A stretch of DNA of 64,000 nucleotides from Segniliparus sp051660745 (GCF_051660745.1 NZ_JBOFQF010000042.1:186001-250000); one strand, 5' to 3'; positions 50,908 to 63,143 are shown, counted from the stretch's first letter. Numbers and translations are program-made. Notes: generated by a model from the letters alone, not told the origin.

Positions 50908-52166
50908 CACCGGACACTATTCGCGAGCTCGATGTCGCGCTCTACGGCGCGACCGGTTTTGTCGGCGAGCTGACGGCGAAGCATCTCGCCGAGCACGCCC
51001 CCTCCGGGACGCGGATCGGGCTGGCGGGCCGCAACCGGGCCAAGCTGGAGACGGTGCGCGCGAAGCTCGGGGCGAAGGCGGCGGATTGGCCGATCCTCAT
51101 CGCCGACGCGGACTCCCCCGCATCGCTCGACGCGCTCGCGCAGTCGACGCAAGTGGTCATCACCACCGTCGGCCCGTACACGAAATACGGGTTGCCGCTG
51201 GTCGGGGCGTGCGCCAATGCCGGGACCGACTACGTCGACCTGACCGGCGAGGTCTTGTTCGTGCGCGACAGCGCCGACAAGTACCACGACCAAGCCGAGT
51301 CGTCGGGCGCGCGGATCGTGCACGCCTGCGGCTTCGACTCGATCCCCTCCGATTTGAGCGTCTACCTGTTGCACCGGCAGGCGCAGCAGGACGCGGCGGG
51401 CGATTTGGAGAACACCACCTTGGTGGTGCGCGCGATCGTCGGCGGAATCAGCGGCGGCACCGCGGCGTCGGCGGTGGAGATCATCGACGCGGCCCGCTCG
51501 GACGCGCACGCGCGACGGGTCGTGCTCGACCCGTACTCGCTGTCCCCCGACCGCGCCAAGGAGCCGGAGCTCGGCTCGCAGTCGGACCTCGCCATCGCAC
51601 GGCCCAAGACGGTCGACCCGGCCGCGCGCGGCTGGAAGGCCCCCTTCTTCATGGGCTCCTTCAACTCGCGCATCGTGCGGCGCAGCAACGCGATCTTGGA
51701 TTGGGCGTACGGCCCGAAGTTCCGCTACCGGGAGACCATGAACGCGGGCCCCAAGCTGTTGTCCGCGCCGATCGCCGTCGCGGTCGCCGCAGGCCTCGGC
51801 TTCGGGACGCTCGCACTGGCCGCAGGGCTGTCGTTCCGGCCCACCCGTTGGCTGGTCGAACGGCTCCTGCCGAAGCCTGGCACCGGGCCGAGCGAATGGC
51901 TGCGCAACCGGGGCTTTTACACCATCGACACCTACGCGCGCACAAGCTCGGGCGCGCGCTACGTGCTGACCTGGTCGCAGAAGGGCGATCCCGGATACGC
52001 CGCGACAGCGGTGATGCTGGGCGAGAGCGCGCTCGCGCTGGCGCTCGACCGGCACAAGCTGCCGCGTAAAGCGGGCGTGCTCACCCCGGCGACCGCCATG
52101 GGCGACGCGCTCGCCGACCGGCTGCGCGCCGCCGGGCTGCGGATCGACATCCGCAAACTGGGCTGA
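50904..52166 (+). CDS. Saccharopine-dehydrogenase-like / trans-acting enoyl reductase family protein
   Basis: A 420-residue NAD(P)-binding protein of the group including mycobacterial Rv2449c and Rv2953. The Rossmann motif is VALYGATGFVGELTAKHLAEHAP, then GLAGRNRAKLE, TTVGPYTKYGLPLVGACANAGTDYVDLTGE and HACGFDSIPSDLSV. A helical membrane-binding segment occurs around residues 280-305. Rv2953-type proteins act as trans enoyl reductases in lipid PKS pathways; here no PKS is adjacent, so the substrate is uncertain. Starts within the MFS stop (ATGA). Confidence 0.9.
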   Translation: MTPDTIRELDVALYGATGFVGELTAKHLAEHAPSGTRIGLAGRNRAKLETVRAKLGAKAADWPILIADADSPASLDALAQSTQVVITTVGPYTKYGLPLVGACANAGTDYVDLTGEVLFVRDSADKYHDQAESSGARIVHACGFDSIPSDLSVYLLHRQAQQDAAGDLENTTLVVRAIVGGISGGTAASAVEIIDAARSDAHARRVVLDPYSLSPDRAKEPELGSQSDLAIARPKTVDPAARGWKAPFFMGSFNSRIVRRSNAILDWAYGPKFRYRETMNAGPKLLSAPIAVAVAAGLGFGTLALAAGLSFRPTRWLVERLLPKPGTGPSEWLRNRGFYTIDTYARTSSGARYVLTWSQKGDPGYAATAVMLGESALALALDRHKLPRKAGVLTPATAMGDALADRLRAAGLRIDIRKLG

Positions 52167-52283
52167 GCCCAAACCGCGCCCATCACAAAAGCAGCCGAAA
52201 CCCTCGACTTTTCCGAGCCGCCGACCTATTCTTGAAGGTGATCTGCCTCACTTTTAGCAGGCACTGGTGGCGCTGAGGAGTCA

Positions 52284-53171
52284 ATGATGACGAATCTCCC
52301 TTCGGCTGGCGCAGTGGTCGTCGGCGTGAATGAAACACCCGCTGCCGTCCGCGCCGCTTTTTGGGCGGCGGACGAGGCAAGCCGCCTCGGGGCTCCGCTG
52401 CGGCTCGTGCACGCGTACGCGCTGCCGCTCGGCTCGTACGGGCTGTTCTCCGGCACCACGGGCGGCCTGCTGGCGAGCCTCGAGGCCGAGGGCAACGAGC
52501 TGTTGGCAGGAGTTGCGAAACAGATCCGGCGGCATCGCCCGCGTCTGGACGTGGATTTGCAGCTGCACTGCGCGCCAACGGTCGACGTGCTCGTCGAGGA
52601 GGCGAAGACCGCGCAAATGATCGTGCTCGGCGAGGGCGGCCTGCCCGCCCTCGGCCGGGTGGCGGGCGGTTCGGCGGCGGCCGACGTCCTCGCCCGAGGG
52701 CGCTGCCCGGTCGCGGTTGTCCGGGGCCATCTGGCCGAAGAGGACGACGACGACTCCAGCCCGGTCACCGTCGGCGTGGACAGCGCCGCGACGAGCGAGC
52801 CCGCGGTTCGGACCGCGTTCGCGGAGGCGGACCGGCGCGGTGTCGGCCTGCTCGCCGTGCACACCTGGACCGAGCACCACGGTTGGCGAAGCGGCTCCAA
52901 GGCAGAGGCTGAAGACGAGGGCAGGCGGGAGCGCGACATCCTTTCCAGCAGCCTGGCCGAGGGCCAGCGCATGCACCCCAGAGTGCGGGTGAAGCAAGTG
53001 CTCGCGCAAGGGCCCGCCGCCGAGCTCCTCATGGAGGAGGCCGACAAATCCCAACTGCTCGTCCTCGGCAGCCGGAACCGGAACTGGCTGCAGCGCGCCC
53101 TGCGGAGCTCCACGAGCCAAGACATGCTGCGCCGAGCGCCTTGTCCCGTGTTGGTCGTCCCCGCCGCCTGA
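52284..53171 (+). CDS. Universal stress protein with tandem Usp domains
   Basis: A 295-residue protein with two Usp domains, as in mycobacterial dormancy-associated USPs. Domain 1 starts VVVGVNETPAAVRAAFWAADEASRLGAPLRLVHAYA; domain 2 starts SSPVTVGVDSAATSEPAV. ATP-binding-type glycine loops are LGEGGLPALGRVAGGSAAADVLARG and LGSRNRNWLQRALRSSTSQDML, the second with a poorer match. It is likely stress- or hypoxia-responsive, but no DosR box was identified upstream. ATG at 52284, with a second ATG right after it. Confidence 0.92.
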   Translation: MMTNLPSAGAVVVGVNETPAAVRAAFWAADEASRLGAPLRLVHAYALPLGSYGLFSGTTGGLLASLEAEGNELLAGVAKQIRRHRPRLDVDLQLHCAPTVDVLVEEAKTAQMIVLGEGGLPALGRVAGGSAAADVLARGRCPVAVVRGHLAEEDDDDSSPVTVGVDSAATSEPAVRTAFAEADRRGVGLLAVHTWTEHHGWRSGSKAEAEDEGRRERDILSSSLAEGQRMHPRVRVKQVLAQGPAAELLMEEADKSQLLVLGSRNRNWLQRALRSSTSQDMLRRAPCPVLVVPAA

Positions 53172-53229
53172 GCCATGTCGTCCGAACAAAGAGGGCGGCG
53201 GGGACCCCGGCCCGCCCGCCCCGGCTTCT

Positions 53230-54153
53230 CTATCGCGCGGCGGCGGTGAAGTTCTCCATCGCGCCAGGCGCCGGGCGGAGCCATTCCGGCTGCTGCTTGG
53301 TCAGGGTGAACTGGATGAGGTCGATATTGCCGACGCGGAAGTAGTGGGCGCAGCTCTCCATGTACTTGTCGTACTGGTCGTACACCAAGGAGGAGGTCAG
53401 CTCGACCGCCTTCTCCTTGTTCGCGTTGAGGTTGGCCCGCCAGGCGTCCAGCGTCTTCGCGTAGTGCCAGCCGAGGACCTGCATGAGGTCGCAGCGCAGT
53501 CCGATCCGCGCGGAGCCGTTCAGCACCATCTGCGGGGTCGGCAGCTGCGCGCCGGGGAAGATGTATTTGCCGATGAGGTGGGAGAATCGGACCATGCTCG
53601 GGGTGAGCGGCGTGCCGCGCTTTTGCAAGTCCTCAAGGCCGTAGCTCACGATTGTGTGCAAGAGGTACATGCCGTCGTCCGGCAGAATGGTCGAGATCTT
53701 GTCCCAGAACGCCTCATGCCGTTCATAACGGAAATGCTCGAATGCGCCAATAGTGACAATTCGATCGGCTTTTCCGTCGAATTCCTCCCAGCCCTGCAGC
53801 CTGACTTCTGCGGTCCGCGGGCCTTTCAGCTGAGCGAATTTCTCTTTCACATGCTCGTATTGCTCGGTCGAAATCGTAATGCCGATAACGTTCACATCGT
53901 ATTTCTCGTAAGCGCGGAGCAGCGCCGAACCCCAACCGCAACCGATGTCCAAAAGGGTCATCCCCGGCTTGAGCTTGAGCTTCTCCAGCGTCAGGTCCAG
54001 CTTCGCGAGCTGCGCCTCTTCCAAGGTCATACCGGGCTCCGGCCAGTACGCGCAGGTATACGTCATCGTCGGATCGAGCCACAGCGCAAAGAAGTCGTTT
54101 GAAAGATCATAATGCGCTTCTATGTCCTCATAGAAGGGTCTCAGATTCGTCAC
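53230..54153 (-). CDS. Mycolic-acid cyclopropane-synthase-type methyltransferase
   Basis: A 307-residue SAM-dependent enzyme of the CmaA/MmaA/PcaA group that modifies double bonds of meromycolate chains. YEDIEAHYDLSNDFFALWLDPTMTYTCAYW begins the family region; the SAM site is LLDIGCGWGSALL, GITISTEQY, and the active site GAFEHFRYERHEAFW; HYAKTLDAW closes it. GTG start at 54153, with AAGGA 9 nt upstream and a strong promoter. The gene is noticeably less GC-rich than its neighbours. Which modification it performs (cyclopropanation, oxygenation or desaturation) cannot be read from sequence alone. Confidence 0.93.
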   Translation of the reverse strand: MTNLRPFYEDIEAHYDLSNDFFALWLDPTMTYTCAYWPEPGMTLEEAQLAKLDLTLEKLKLKPGMTLLDIGCGWGSALLRAYEKYDVNVIGITISTEQYEHVKEKFAQLKGPRTAEVRLQGWEEFDGKADRIVTIGAFEHFRYERHEAFWDKISTILPDDGMYLLHTIVSYGLEDLQKRGTPLTPSMVRFSHLIGKYIFPGAQLPTPQMVLNGSARIGLRCDLMQVLGWHYAKTLDAWRANLNANKEKAVELTSSLVYDQYDKYMESCAHYFRVGNIDLIQFTLTKQQPEWLRPAPGAMENFTAAAR

Positions 54154-54213
54154 AATAACATTTCCTTACGTAATATTCGCCGATTTTCACGAGTAATGTG
54201 AATCGCACTACGT

Positions 54214-54241
54214 AGTTTAGTCTACCCATAGAGTCTGTCAA
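54214..54241 (-). promoter_or_regulatory. Sigma-A-type promoter of the mycolate methyltransferase
   Basis: On the minus strand TTGACA (54236-54241, a perfect -35) and TAAACT (54214-54219, -10) are separated by 16 bp. They lie 61-88 bp before the GTG start, in an AT-rich stretch between the tuf terminator and the gene. It indicates strong, constitutive expression. Confidence 0.72.
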
Positions 54242-54257
54242 AATCCTGAATAAAAAA

Positions 54258-54290
54258 CTGGGCGGCGTGATCATTGATCACGCCGCCCAG
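54258..54290. terminator. Intrinsic terminator of the str operon (downstream of tuf)
   Basis: CTGGGCGGCGTGATCA and TGATCACGCCGCCCAG form a 16-bp perfect stem with a one-base centre, effectively a 14-bp stem with a small loop. It is flanked by TTTTTAG on the plus strand and TTTTTTATTC on the minus strand, so it can stop transcription in both directions. It lies 29 bp after the tuf stop. Confidence 0.93.
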
Positions 54291-54318
54291 TTTTTAGGAT
54301 GCTGAGAAGATATCCCGC

Positions 54319-55512
<1,194 letters not shown>

Positions 55513-55598
55513 TGTTGTGTCCTCTTTCTTTCCTAGGTAACTGTCGGCGGCGGGTTCCTAGCCCTTTTTGGCAGGGCCGCCGTTACACGGTTGGCGAG

Positions 55599-57707
<2,109 letters not shown>

Positions 57708-57787
57708 GTCTCTACTTTCTCTCCTGGAATGTCAAATACGTCAACAAGCGACGGTGGAACCAAGCTGCGCGTTGCTCATAGCGCAGG

Positions 57788-58258
57788 TCACCACCGGTAA
57801 TGGGCGAAGGCGCGGTTGGCCTCGGCCATCTTGTGGGTGTCTTCCCGGCGCTTCACCGAAGCGCCAAGGCCGTTGGAGGCGTCGAGCAGCTCGTTGGCGA
57901 GGCGCTCCTCCATCGTCTTCTCGCGGCGGGCGCGGGAGAACTTGACCACCCAGCGCAGCGCGAGGGTGTTCGAACGCCCAGGGGCGACCGGGCCGGGCAC
58001 CTGGTAGGTGGCGCCGCCGACGCGGCGGGAGCGCACCTCCATGGTCGGCTTCACGTTCTCAAGCGCGCGCTTGAGCGTGAGGACCGGGTCGGTGCCGGTC
58101 TTGTCGCGGGCGCGCTCAAGGGCGCCGTAGACGATCCGCTCGGCGACGGACTTCTTGCCGTCGAGGAGGATCTTGTTCACCAGCTGGGTGACGACCGGCG
58201 AACCGTAAACGGGGTCGTTCACGACAACGCGACGCGGGGCGGGGCCTTTGCGCGACAT
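57788..58258 (-). CDS. rpsG: 30S ribosomal protein S7
   Basis: Primary 16S rRNA-binding protein that nucleates the 30S head, 156 residues, starting MSRKGPAPRRVVVNDPVYGS and ending RAFAHYRW. In other bacteria it is the translational autoregulator of the str operon. Its ATG overlaps the TAA of rpsL by one base (TAATG), so coupling is likely. Confidence 0.99.
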   Translation of the reverse strand: MSRKGPAPRRVVVNDPVYGSPVVTQLVNKILLDGKKSVAERIVYGALERARDKTGTDPVLTLKRALENVKPTMEVRSRRVGGATYQVPGPVAPGRSNTLALRWVVKFSRARREKTMEERLANELLDASNGLGASVKRREDTHKMAEANRAFAHYRW

Positions 58259-58632
58259 TAGCTCTTCTCCCTCTTCGCGCCGTACTTGCTACGAGCTTGT
58301 TTGCGGCCCTTGACACCCTGGGTGTCGAGGGCTCCACGGATGATCTTGTAACGGACACCGGGGAGGTCGCGGACACGACCGCCACGGACCAGGACCATGG
58401 AGTGCTCCTGGAGGTTGTGCTTCTCGCCGGGAATGTATGCGGTCACTTCAATCCCGCTGGTGAGCTTCACACGCGCGACCTTTCGCAGCGCGGAGTTCGG
58501 CTTCTTCGGGGTCGTGGTGTAGACACGGGTGCACACGCCACGACGCTGCGGGCCGCCCTTCAGGGCTGCGGTCTTCACCCGGTTGCCCTTAGGCTCCCTG
58601 CCCTTGCGCACCAGCTGGTTATTAGTTGGCAT
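58258..58632 (-). CDS. rpsL: 30S ribosomal protein S12, Arg at position 88
   Basis: Decoding-centre protein, 124 residues, with the conserved TPKKPNSALRK (Lys43 present). The second conserved loop reads GGRVRDLPGVRYK: residue 88 (codon 58369-58371, CGC) is Arg where nearly all bacteria have Lys. In M. tuberculosis the K88R change confers streptomycin resistance. First gene of the str operon, with a near-consensus promoter about 120-150 bp upstream and a long leader. Confidence 0.99.
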   Translation of the reverse strand: MPTNNQLVRKGREPKGNRVKTAALKGGPQRRGVCTRVYTTTPKKPNSALRKVARVKLTSGIEVTAYIPGEKHNLQEHSMVLVRGGRVRDLPGVRYKIIRGALDTQGVKGRKQARSKYGAKREKS

Positions 58633-58750
58633 ACCTTCTACTTCCTCAATTACGTCTGGGCCGCGCGCTAACCAGGCGATATCTGTTGACAGATTCAGAA
58701 CCCACGGCCAGGCACGCGAATGAGCCCGACTCCGTCAGGCACGACGGATA

Positions 58751-58779
58751 AGTTTAGCGCGGCCAGCACGTGGCGTCAA
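58751..58779 (-). promoter_or_regulatory. Promoter of the str operon
   Basis: On the minus strand TTGACG (58774-58779) and TAAACT (58751-58756) with a 17-bp spacer match the housekeeping-sigma consensus closely; a T-run (TTTTTT) precedes the -35 and may act as an UP-like element. Transcription would start near 58744 and give a leader of about 110 nt before rpsL, room for regulation. Confidence 0.8.
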
Positions 58780-58843
58780 AAAAGCTTCTCTTCGCCGACC
58801 GCCTCGCGATATGTGCCCGTCCCGCGACGATCCGACCAATACG

Positions 58844-60424
58844 ATGAATCCTATGCGACTGCAGGCACGACGCTTCCTCCCCGCCCTCTTCGCGGCTCTC
58901 CTCGCCGCCGGATGCGCGCATCCGGACGGACCCAAACCGGACGGCCATCCGACCTCGAGCGCCCAGGCGGCCCGCTCCCTCGCATGGGGCCCGTGCGACT
59001 GGGAGCACGACTTCCTCGCCGCGCTCGGGCCCGACCGCGCGGCGGCGTTCCAGCAAGGCTTCGAGCTCGGCTGCGCGAGCGTGGAGGTCCCGCTGGACCA
59101 CGAGGCCGCGTCGAAGGACGGCGGGCCCGACGGCAGCGCGGCGAGCAACGAGGGCCCCGACGGCCAGCACCTGCGGATCAGCCTCTCGCGCACCCGCCCG
59201 AAGGGCGTCGCGGCGCAGGATCCGGGCGGGAAGAACCGCAGGCCGCTCCTGACGAACTTCGGCGGGCCGGGCGAACCGGGGGCCAGGCAGGCGGCGGCCC
59301 TCGCGCTGCGCGCGAAGGACGACCTCGGCGCGCGCTTCGACATCATCGGCTTCGACCCGCGCGGGACCGGCGGGTCCGACCCGGTCCTCTGCGGCCCCGA
59401 CCCCGCCAAAGAGGCGCAGCAGCCCATCCTCGACGCGCGCGACCCCGCGCAGCTCGCCAAGCTCAGAGAGCGGATCTCGGCCGTCGCGCAGGACTGCGAG
59501 GCGAAGCTCGGCCCGAAGCTCGCCCAGTTCAACACGTACCAGACCGCCCAGGACATCGAAGCGATCCGCGCCGCCCTCGGCGTGGACCAGATCGACTACC
59601 TCGGCTACTCCTATGGCACGTTCCTCGGCGCGACCTACGCGCATCTGCACCCGAAGCAGCTCCACGCCATCGTCCTCGACGCTCCCGTGGATCTGCGCAG
59701 GGATCCGGTGAAGACCGAGGAGGAGACGATCTCGGCGCGCGAGAAGGCCTTCAACTCCTTCTTGGACTGGACGAAGACCCAGCCGGGGTACGCGGACCTC
59801 GGCAACGGCCGGGGCTTTCTGGCCCAGGCCTTCCTCGATCCTGGGGCAGGCCAACTGCTCGCGGGGATCAGCGCCCTGTTGTCTTCGCCGTCTCGGTGGC
59901 CGGACCTCGCCGAAGGACTGCGCACCGTCATGAGCACGGGCGACAGCGCCGCGCTGCGCAAAGCCGACCCCGGCCTCTCGATGGCGAACTGGGCCGTGCT
60001 GTGCAACGACTTGCCGCAGGACCGTCGTCCGGACGACGCGGCGGTGCAACGCCTCGCGACAGAATGGGAGCAGAAATACCCGACCTTCGGACGGTACGAG
60101 CTCGGCTACGGCAACAGCTTGGCCACCGGATGCGCAGGCTGGCCCGCGCCCGCCCACCCGGTCGCGCCCAACTCCATCGACTTCGCGTCCGGCCCCAAGC
60201 CGCTTGTCGTCGGCGGCGAGACGGACCCCGTCACCCCGCTCGCCTGGGCCGTGCCGTTCGCGCAGGCCGTCGGCGGCGAGCTGCTGGTGACCGCCGAGCC
60301 AGGCCACGGGCATTATCTCCGCGCTCCCGCGCGGGGCGCGAAGGGCTGCGTGGACCAGGCCGTCGACGACTACCTCGCGCTGGGGAAGCTGCCGCCGGAC
60401 GGCACGCGTTGCCCGACGAACTAG
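58844..60424 (+). CDS. Exported alpha/beta-hydrolase lipoprotein (CaeA/TAP-like)
   Basis: A 526-residue secreted serine hydrolase with a lipobox-type signal (PALFAALLAAGCAHP, Cys at about residue 24). The nucleophile elbow is LGYSYGTFLGATYA, the acid is in VVGGETDPVTPLAWA, and the His in EPGHGHYL; FGGPGEPGARQA carries the oxyanion region. It resembles mycobacterial CaeA/Rv2223c-type carboxylesterase-proteases and the Streptomyces TAP C-terminal domain group. Substrate unknown. ATG 58844 or 58853 fits the signal; the frame is open a few codons earlier without a signal peptide. Divergent from rpsL. Confidence 0.87.
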   Translation: MNPMRLQARRFLPALFAALLAAGCAHPDGPKPDGHPTSSAQAARSLAWGPCDWEHDFLAALGPDRAAAFQQGFELGCASVEVPLDHEAASKDGGPDGSAASNEGPDGQHLRISLSRTRPKGVAAQDPGGKNRRPLLTNFGGPGEPGARQAAALALRAKDDLGARFDIIGFDPRGTGGSDPVLCGPDPAKEAQQPILDARDPAQLAKLRERISAVAQDCEAKLGPKLAQFNTYQTAQDIEAIRAALGVDQIDYLGYSYGTFLGATYAHLHPKQLHAIVLDAPVDLRRDPVKTEEETISAREKAFNSFLDWTKTQPGYADLGNGRGFLAQAFLDPGAGQLLAGISALLSSPSRWPDLAEGLRTVMSTGDSAALRKADPGLSMANWAVLCNDLPQDRRPDDAAVQRLATEWEQKYPTFGRYELGYGNSLATGCAGWPAPAHPVAPNSIDFASGPKPLVVGGETDPVTPLAWAVPFAQAVGGELLVTAEPGHGHYLRAPARGAKGCVDQAVDDYLALGKLPPDGTRCPTN

Positions 60425-60434
60425 GCTGGCGGGC

Positions 60435-61340
60435 ATGAAGTTCTCTGTCTGGGGCTCCACCTCCCAGTCCTGGCCCGATCTCCTCGAACTCGCCAACCTC
60501 GCCGACTCGGGCGGCTGGCACAGCCTCTACCTCGCGGACCACTTCATGGCCCGCAACGCCACCGCGGTCAATCCAGGGCGGCCGATGTTCGAGGCCGCCG
60601 CGCTCCTCGCCGCCCTTGCCGCCGCGACCACCAGGGTCCGGCTCGCCCCCTTGGTCCTCTCGATGACGTACCGGCATCCCGCCGTGCTCGCGAACTGGGC
60701 GAGCACCGTCGACCAGATCTCGAACGGACGGCTCACCCTCGGCCTCGGCGCGGGCTGGCAGGAGAACGAGCACACCGCCTACGGCATCGCGCTCGGAACG
60801 CCGAAGGAACGGGTGGACCGCTTCGAGGAGGGCCTCCGGGTGGTCAAGAGCCTGCTCTCCCACACGGCGACGACCTTCCACGGCGAGCACTACCGGCTCG
60901 AAGCGGCGGTGTGCGAGCCGAAGCCGATCCAAGAGAACCTCCCGGTCCTCGTCGGAGCCTCCGGCCCCCGCATGCTCTCGCTCGTCGCAGAGCTCGCGGA
61001 CGAGTGGAACACCTGGACCAAGCCCGGCGAGTTCCGCAAAGCCGTCGAGCCCCTCGAAGCGGCCTGCGAGAAGCGGGGCCGCGACCCCCGGTCGGTGCAC
61101 CGCTCCACGCAGGCGTGGTTCCTGCTGGACGACGAGCCGGGCCGGGTCCGGGCCTTCGAAGAGCGCACGCGGGAGCTGCCGGGGATCGCCGGGACCCCGC
61201 AACAGATCGCGGAGGCCGCCGCTGTGTGGAAGGAGGAGGGCGTGGACGAGGTCATCGTCCGAGACGACTTCCTCGGCCTCGGCCATCGCCGCCGCGACAA
61301 CTACGAGGCCTTGTGGGAGGCCTTCGCCGACCTTCGGTGA
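60435..61340 (+). CDS. LLM-class flavin/F420-dependent oxidoreductase
   Basis: A 301-residue luciferase-like monooxygenase fold protein: WPDLLELANLADSGGWHSLYLADHFM, TRVRLAPLVLSMTYRHPAVLANWASTVDQISNGRLTLGLGAGWQENEHTAYG, and DEVIVRDDFL at the end. The RLTLGLGAGW motif and His of ADHF suggest F420H2 or FMN binding, F420 being common in mycolata. It begins 10 bp after the hydrolase gene and may be cotranscribed. Confidence 0.92.
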   Translation: MKFSVWGSTSQSWPDLLELANLADSGGWHSLYLADHFMARNATAVNPGRPMFEAAALLAALAAATTRVRLAPLVLSMTYRHPAVLANWASTVDQISNGRLTLGLGAGWQENEHTAYGIALGTPKERVDRFEEGLRVVKSLLSHTATTFHGEHYRLEAAVCEPKPIQENLPVLVGASGPRMLSLVAELADEWNTWTKPGEFRKAVEPLEAACEKRGRDPRSVHRSTQAWFLLDDEPGRVRAFEERTRELPGIAGTPQQIAEAAAVWKEEGVDEVIVRDDFLGLGHRRRDNYEALWEAFADLR

Positions 61341-61344
61341 TCCC

Positions 61345-61492
61345 GCCGCCCAGGACGCGATCTGCGGCGTTGCGCCCCTCCTCGCGTACTACTTCCGCAA
61401 GTCCCCCACTCGCAGAACTCGTGGGAGGTGCCCCCACCCTCTTACTCGTACGCAACGTCGAGGCGCGCCTTGCATCTCATCGCCCTGGATCA
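61345..61492 (-). repeat. Dispersed hairpin-core repeat family, copy D (diverged, longer)
   Basis: Read on the minus strand it begins GATGAGATGCAAGGCG (compare copies B and C) and ends CGCAACGCCGCAGATCGCG (compare ACGACGCAGATCGCCC in B). The middle has GGTGGGGGCACCTCCCAC in place of the invariant core and a longer loop region with GACTTGCGGAAG. It fills almost the whole gap between the LLM gene and the flotillin gene. Boundaries and homology are judged by eye. Confidence 0.6.
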
Positions 61493-61511
61493 GCGGGGGC
61501 TTGAGTTCGGG

Positions 61512-63002
61512 CTACGTCCGGACCTCGTAGAGGTCGAGCTCGAATTCCGGCTGCTCGGCGGCGTGCTCCTCGCCCGCCCCTGCGGCGGACTCCGCCACTA
61601 TCTCGGAGAGGTCGACTCCAGAGGCTTTGAACGACTCCAGCACTTTGGCGAGCACCGTCGGCGAGACGCTGGAGAGGGCCGTGAGGGAGGCTGGCGCGTT
61701 GCCGTTGGCCGAGACCCGGTCCAATGCCGCGATCGGCCGCGAGGCGGCCTCGGTGGCCGCGACCAGCGCGTTGAGCACGTCCGGCAGCGCCAAGAGGCGC
61801 GCGCCCACCGAGTTGTAGCGGTTCAGCGCCTCCGCGACCTGCTTCTTCCCCTCGGCCTCTGCCGCCAATTTCGCGCGCAGCCCGTCCGCCTCGGCCTGCA
61901 TGAGGACGCGCAGCCCGTCCGCCTCGGCCTGCCGTTCGGCGAGCAAGGCCGCTGCCGCCGAGCGGCGCGCGTCGGCGATCGCCTCGCCGACCTTGCGCGT
62001 CGCCATCGCTTGCGACTCCGCTTGCAAGATCGAAGCCTGATGCTGCCCCTCGGCGCGCCGGATCGCGGCTTGGCCCTCCGCCTCGGCGACCGCGACCACA
62101 TCCGCCCGCAACATCGCCTGGACATGCTCGGCGCGGAGCTGCTGCACGGCGATGCCCGCCTCGATCCGAGCCGCCTCGGCGCGCTCTTTGGCAAGGAGGA
62201 CGTCCTGCTCCGCCGTGGTCGACGCGAGCGAGCCCGCTTGGTCTGCGACAGCGTTCTCGGCTTCGACTTGCGCCCGCAGTTTCGCGACCTCGACGTCCCG
62301 CTTCTGGACGGCCTGCGCGATGGCGATGTCGGCCTCGGCTTTGGCGACCGCGCCCGCCTGCCTGGCCTGCGAGGCTTGGATGTTCGTGTCCCGCTCCGCC
62401 TCGGCCGAGCCGACGAACGCGTCGCGTTTCGCCTCGGCGATCCGCTTGCGCCCCAAGGAGCCGAGGAAGCCGTTCTCGTCGGACAGCGCGGCGATTTTGA
62501 CGATGTCGACGGTGTAGCCGATCCGCGCCAGGTCCGCGCTGGCCTCCTCGACGAGCTTGCGGGTGAGCTGCTCCCGGTCGGCGTTGAGCTTCTCCATGGT
62601 CGTCCTCGCCAGGATCTCGGACAGGCTGCCGGACAGGATCTCGTTGAGCTGCGCCCGCAGTTCCAGACGGTCCACGCCCAAGAAGCGCCGGATCGCGAGC
62701 TCGACCGCCTCGTCGCTCGCGCCGACCGAGACCATGCCGACCGCCTCCAGGCTGACCGGCACGCCGCTGCCGGAGAGCGCCCCGTCCAGTTTGATGCGCA
62801 GGTGCAGCGGCTCAAGCGTCAGATAGTCCACCCGCTCGAAGCCGGGGATTCGGAACCTGGCCCCGCCCCGGACGATCTTCGGCCTGCCGCCGCGTCCGGT
62901 GAACACCCCGACTTTGTTCGGCGGCACTTTGACGTAGAGCAGGGGGACAAGGATGGCGAGCCATGCGATGGCGACCACGACGACAATGGCGATGGTCTTC
63001 AC
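61512..63002 (-). CDS. Flotillin-like SPFH-domain membrane protein
   Basis: A 496-residue flotillin: N-terminal membrane segment (TIAIVVVVAIAWLAILVPLLY), an SPFH domain (VPPNKVGVFTGRGGRPKIVRGG ... SGVPVSLEAVGMVSVGA), then a long Ala/Glu coiled coil from about residue 215 with the repeated AEAERDTNI-type pattern, including the QAEADGL repeat near residues 395-410. It organises membrane microdomains as oligomeric scaffolds. I use GTG 63002 (GAGAGGA 8-9 nt upstream) rather than GTG 63056. No NfeD-like partner is adjacent. Confidence 0.87.
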   Translation of the reverse strand: MKTIAIVVVVAIAWLAILVPLLYVKVPPNKVGVFTGRGGRPKIVRGGARFRIPGFERVDYLTLEPLHLRIKLDGALSGSGVPVSLEAVGMVSVGASDEAVELAIRRFLGVDRLELRAQLNEILSGSLSEILARTTMEKLNADREQLTRKLVEEASADLARIGYTVDIVKIAALSDENGFLGSLGRKRIAEAKRDAFVGSAEAERDTNIQASQARQAGAVAKAEADIAIAQAVQKRDVEVAKLRAQVEAENAVADQAGSLASTTAEQDVLLAKERAEAARIEAGIAVQQLRAEHVQAMLRADVVAVAEAEGQAAIRRAEGQHQASILQAESQAMATRKVGEAIADARRSAAAALLAERQAEADGLRVLMQAEADGLRAKLAAEAEGKKQVAEALNRYNSVGARLLALPDVLNALVAATEAASRPIAALDRVSANGNAPASLTALSSVSPTVLAKVLESFKASGVDLSEIVAESAAGAGEEHAAEQPEFELDLYEVRT

Positions 63003-63143
63003 GAGCGGGATTCCTCTCGGTCTGGACCGGGCGCGCGCACCCGGCTTTTCCGGCACGCTGGGCGCGTGCGTCGCTGACGGGCGTTGCCGTCGCGAAGCAG
63101 TATAACGTTTCTATATCATTCAGCGCGCCTCCGCGCCTCGGCC

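Noticed and set aside
63060..63143. Promoter with TATACT in the AT-rich spacer upstream of the flotillin gene
   Set aside because: A -10-like TATACT exists on the minus strand, but no matching -35 lies at 16-18 bp, so I did not annotate it.
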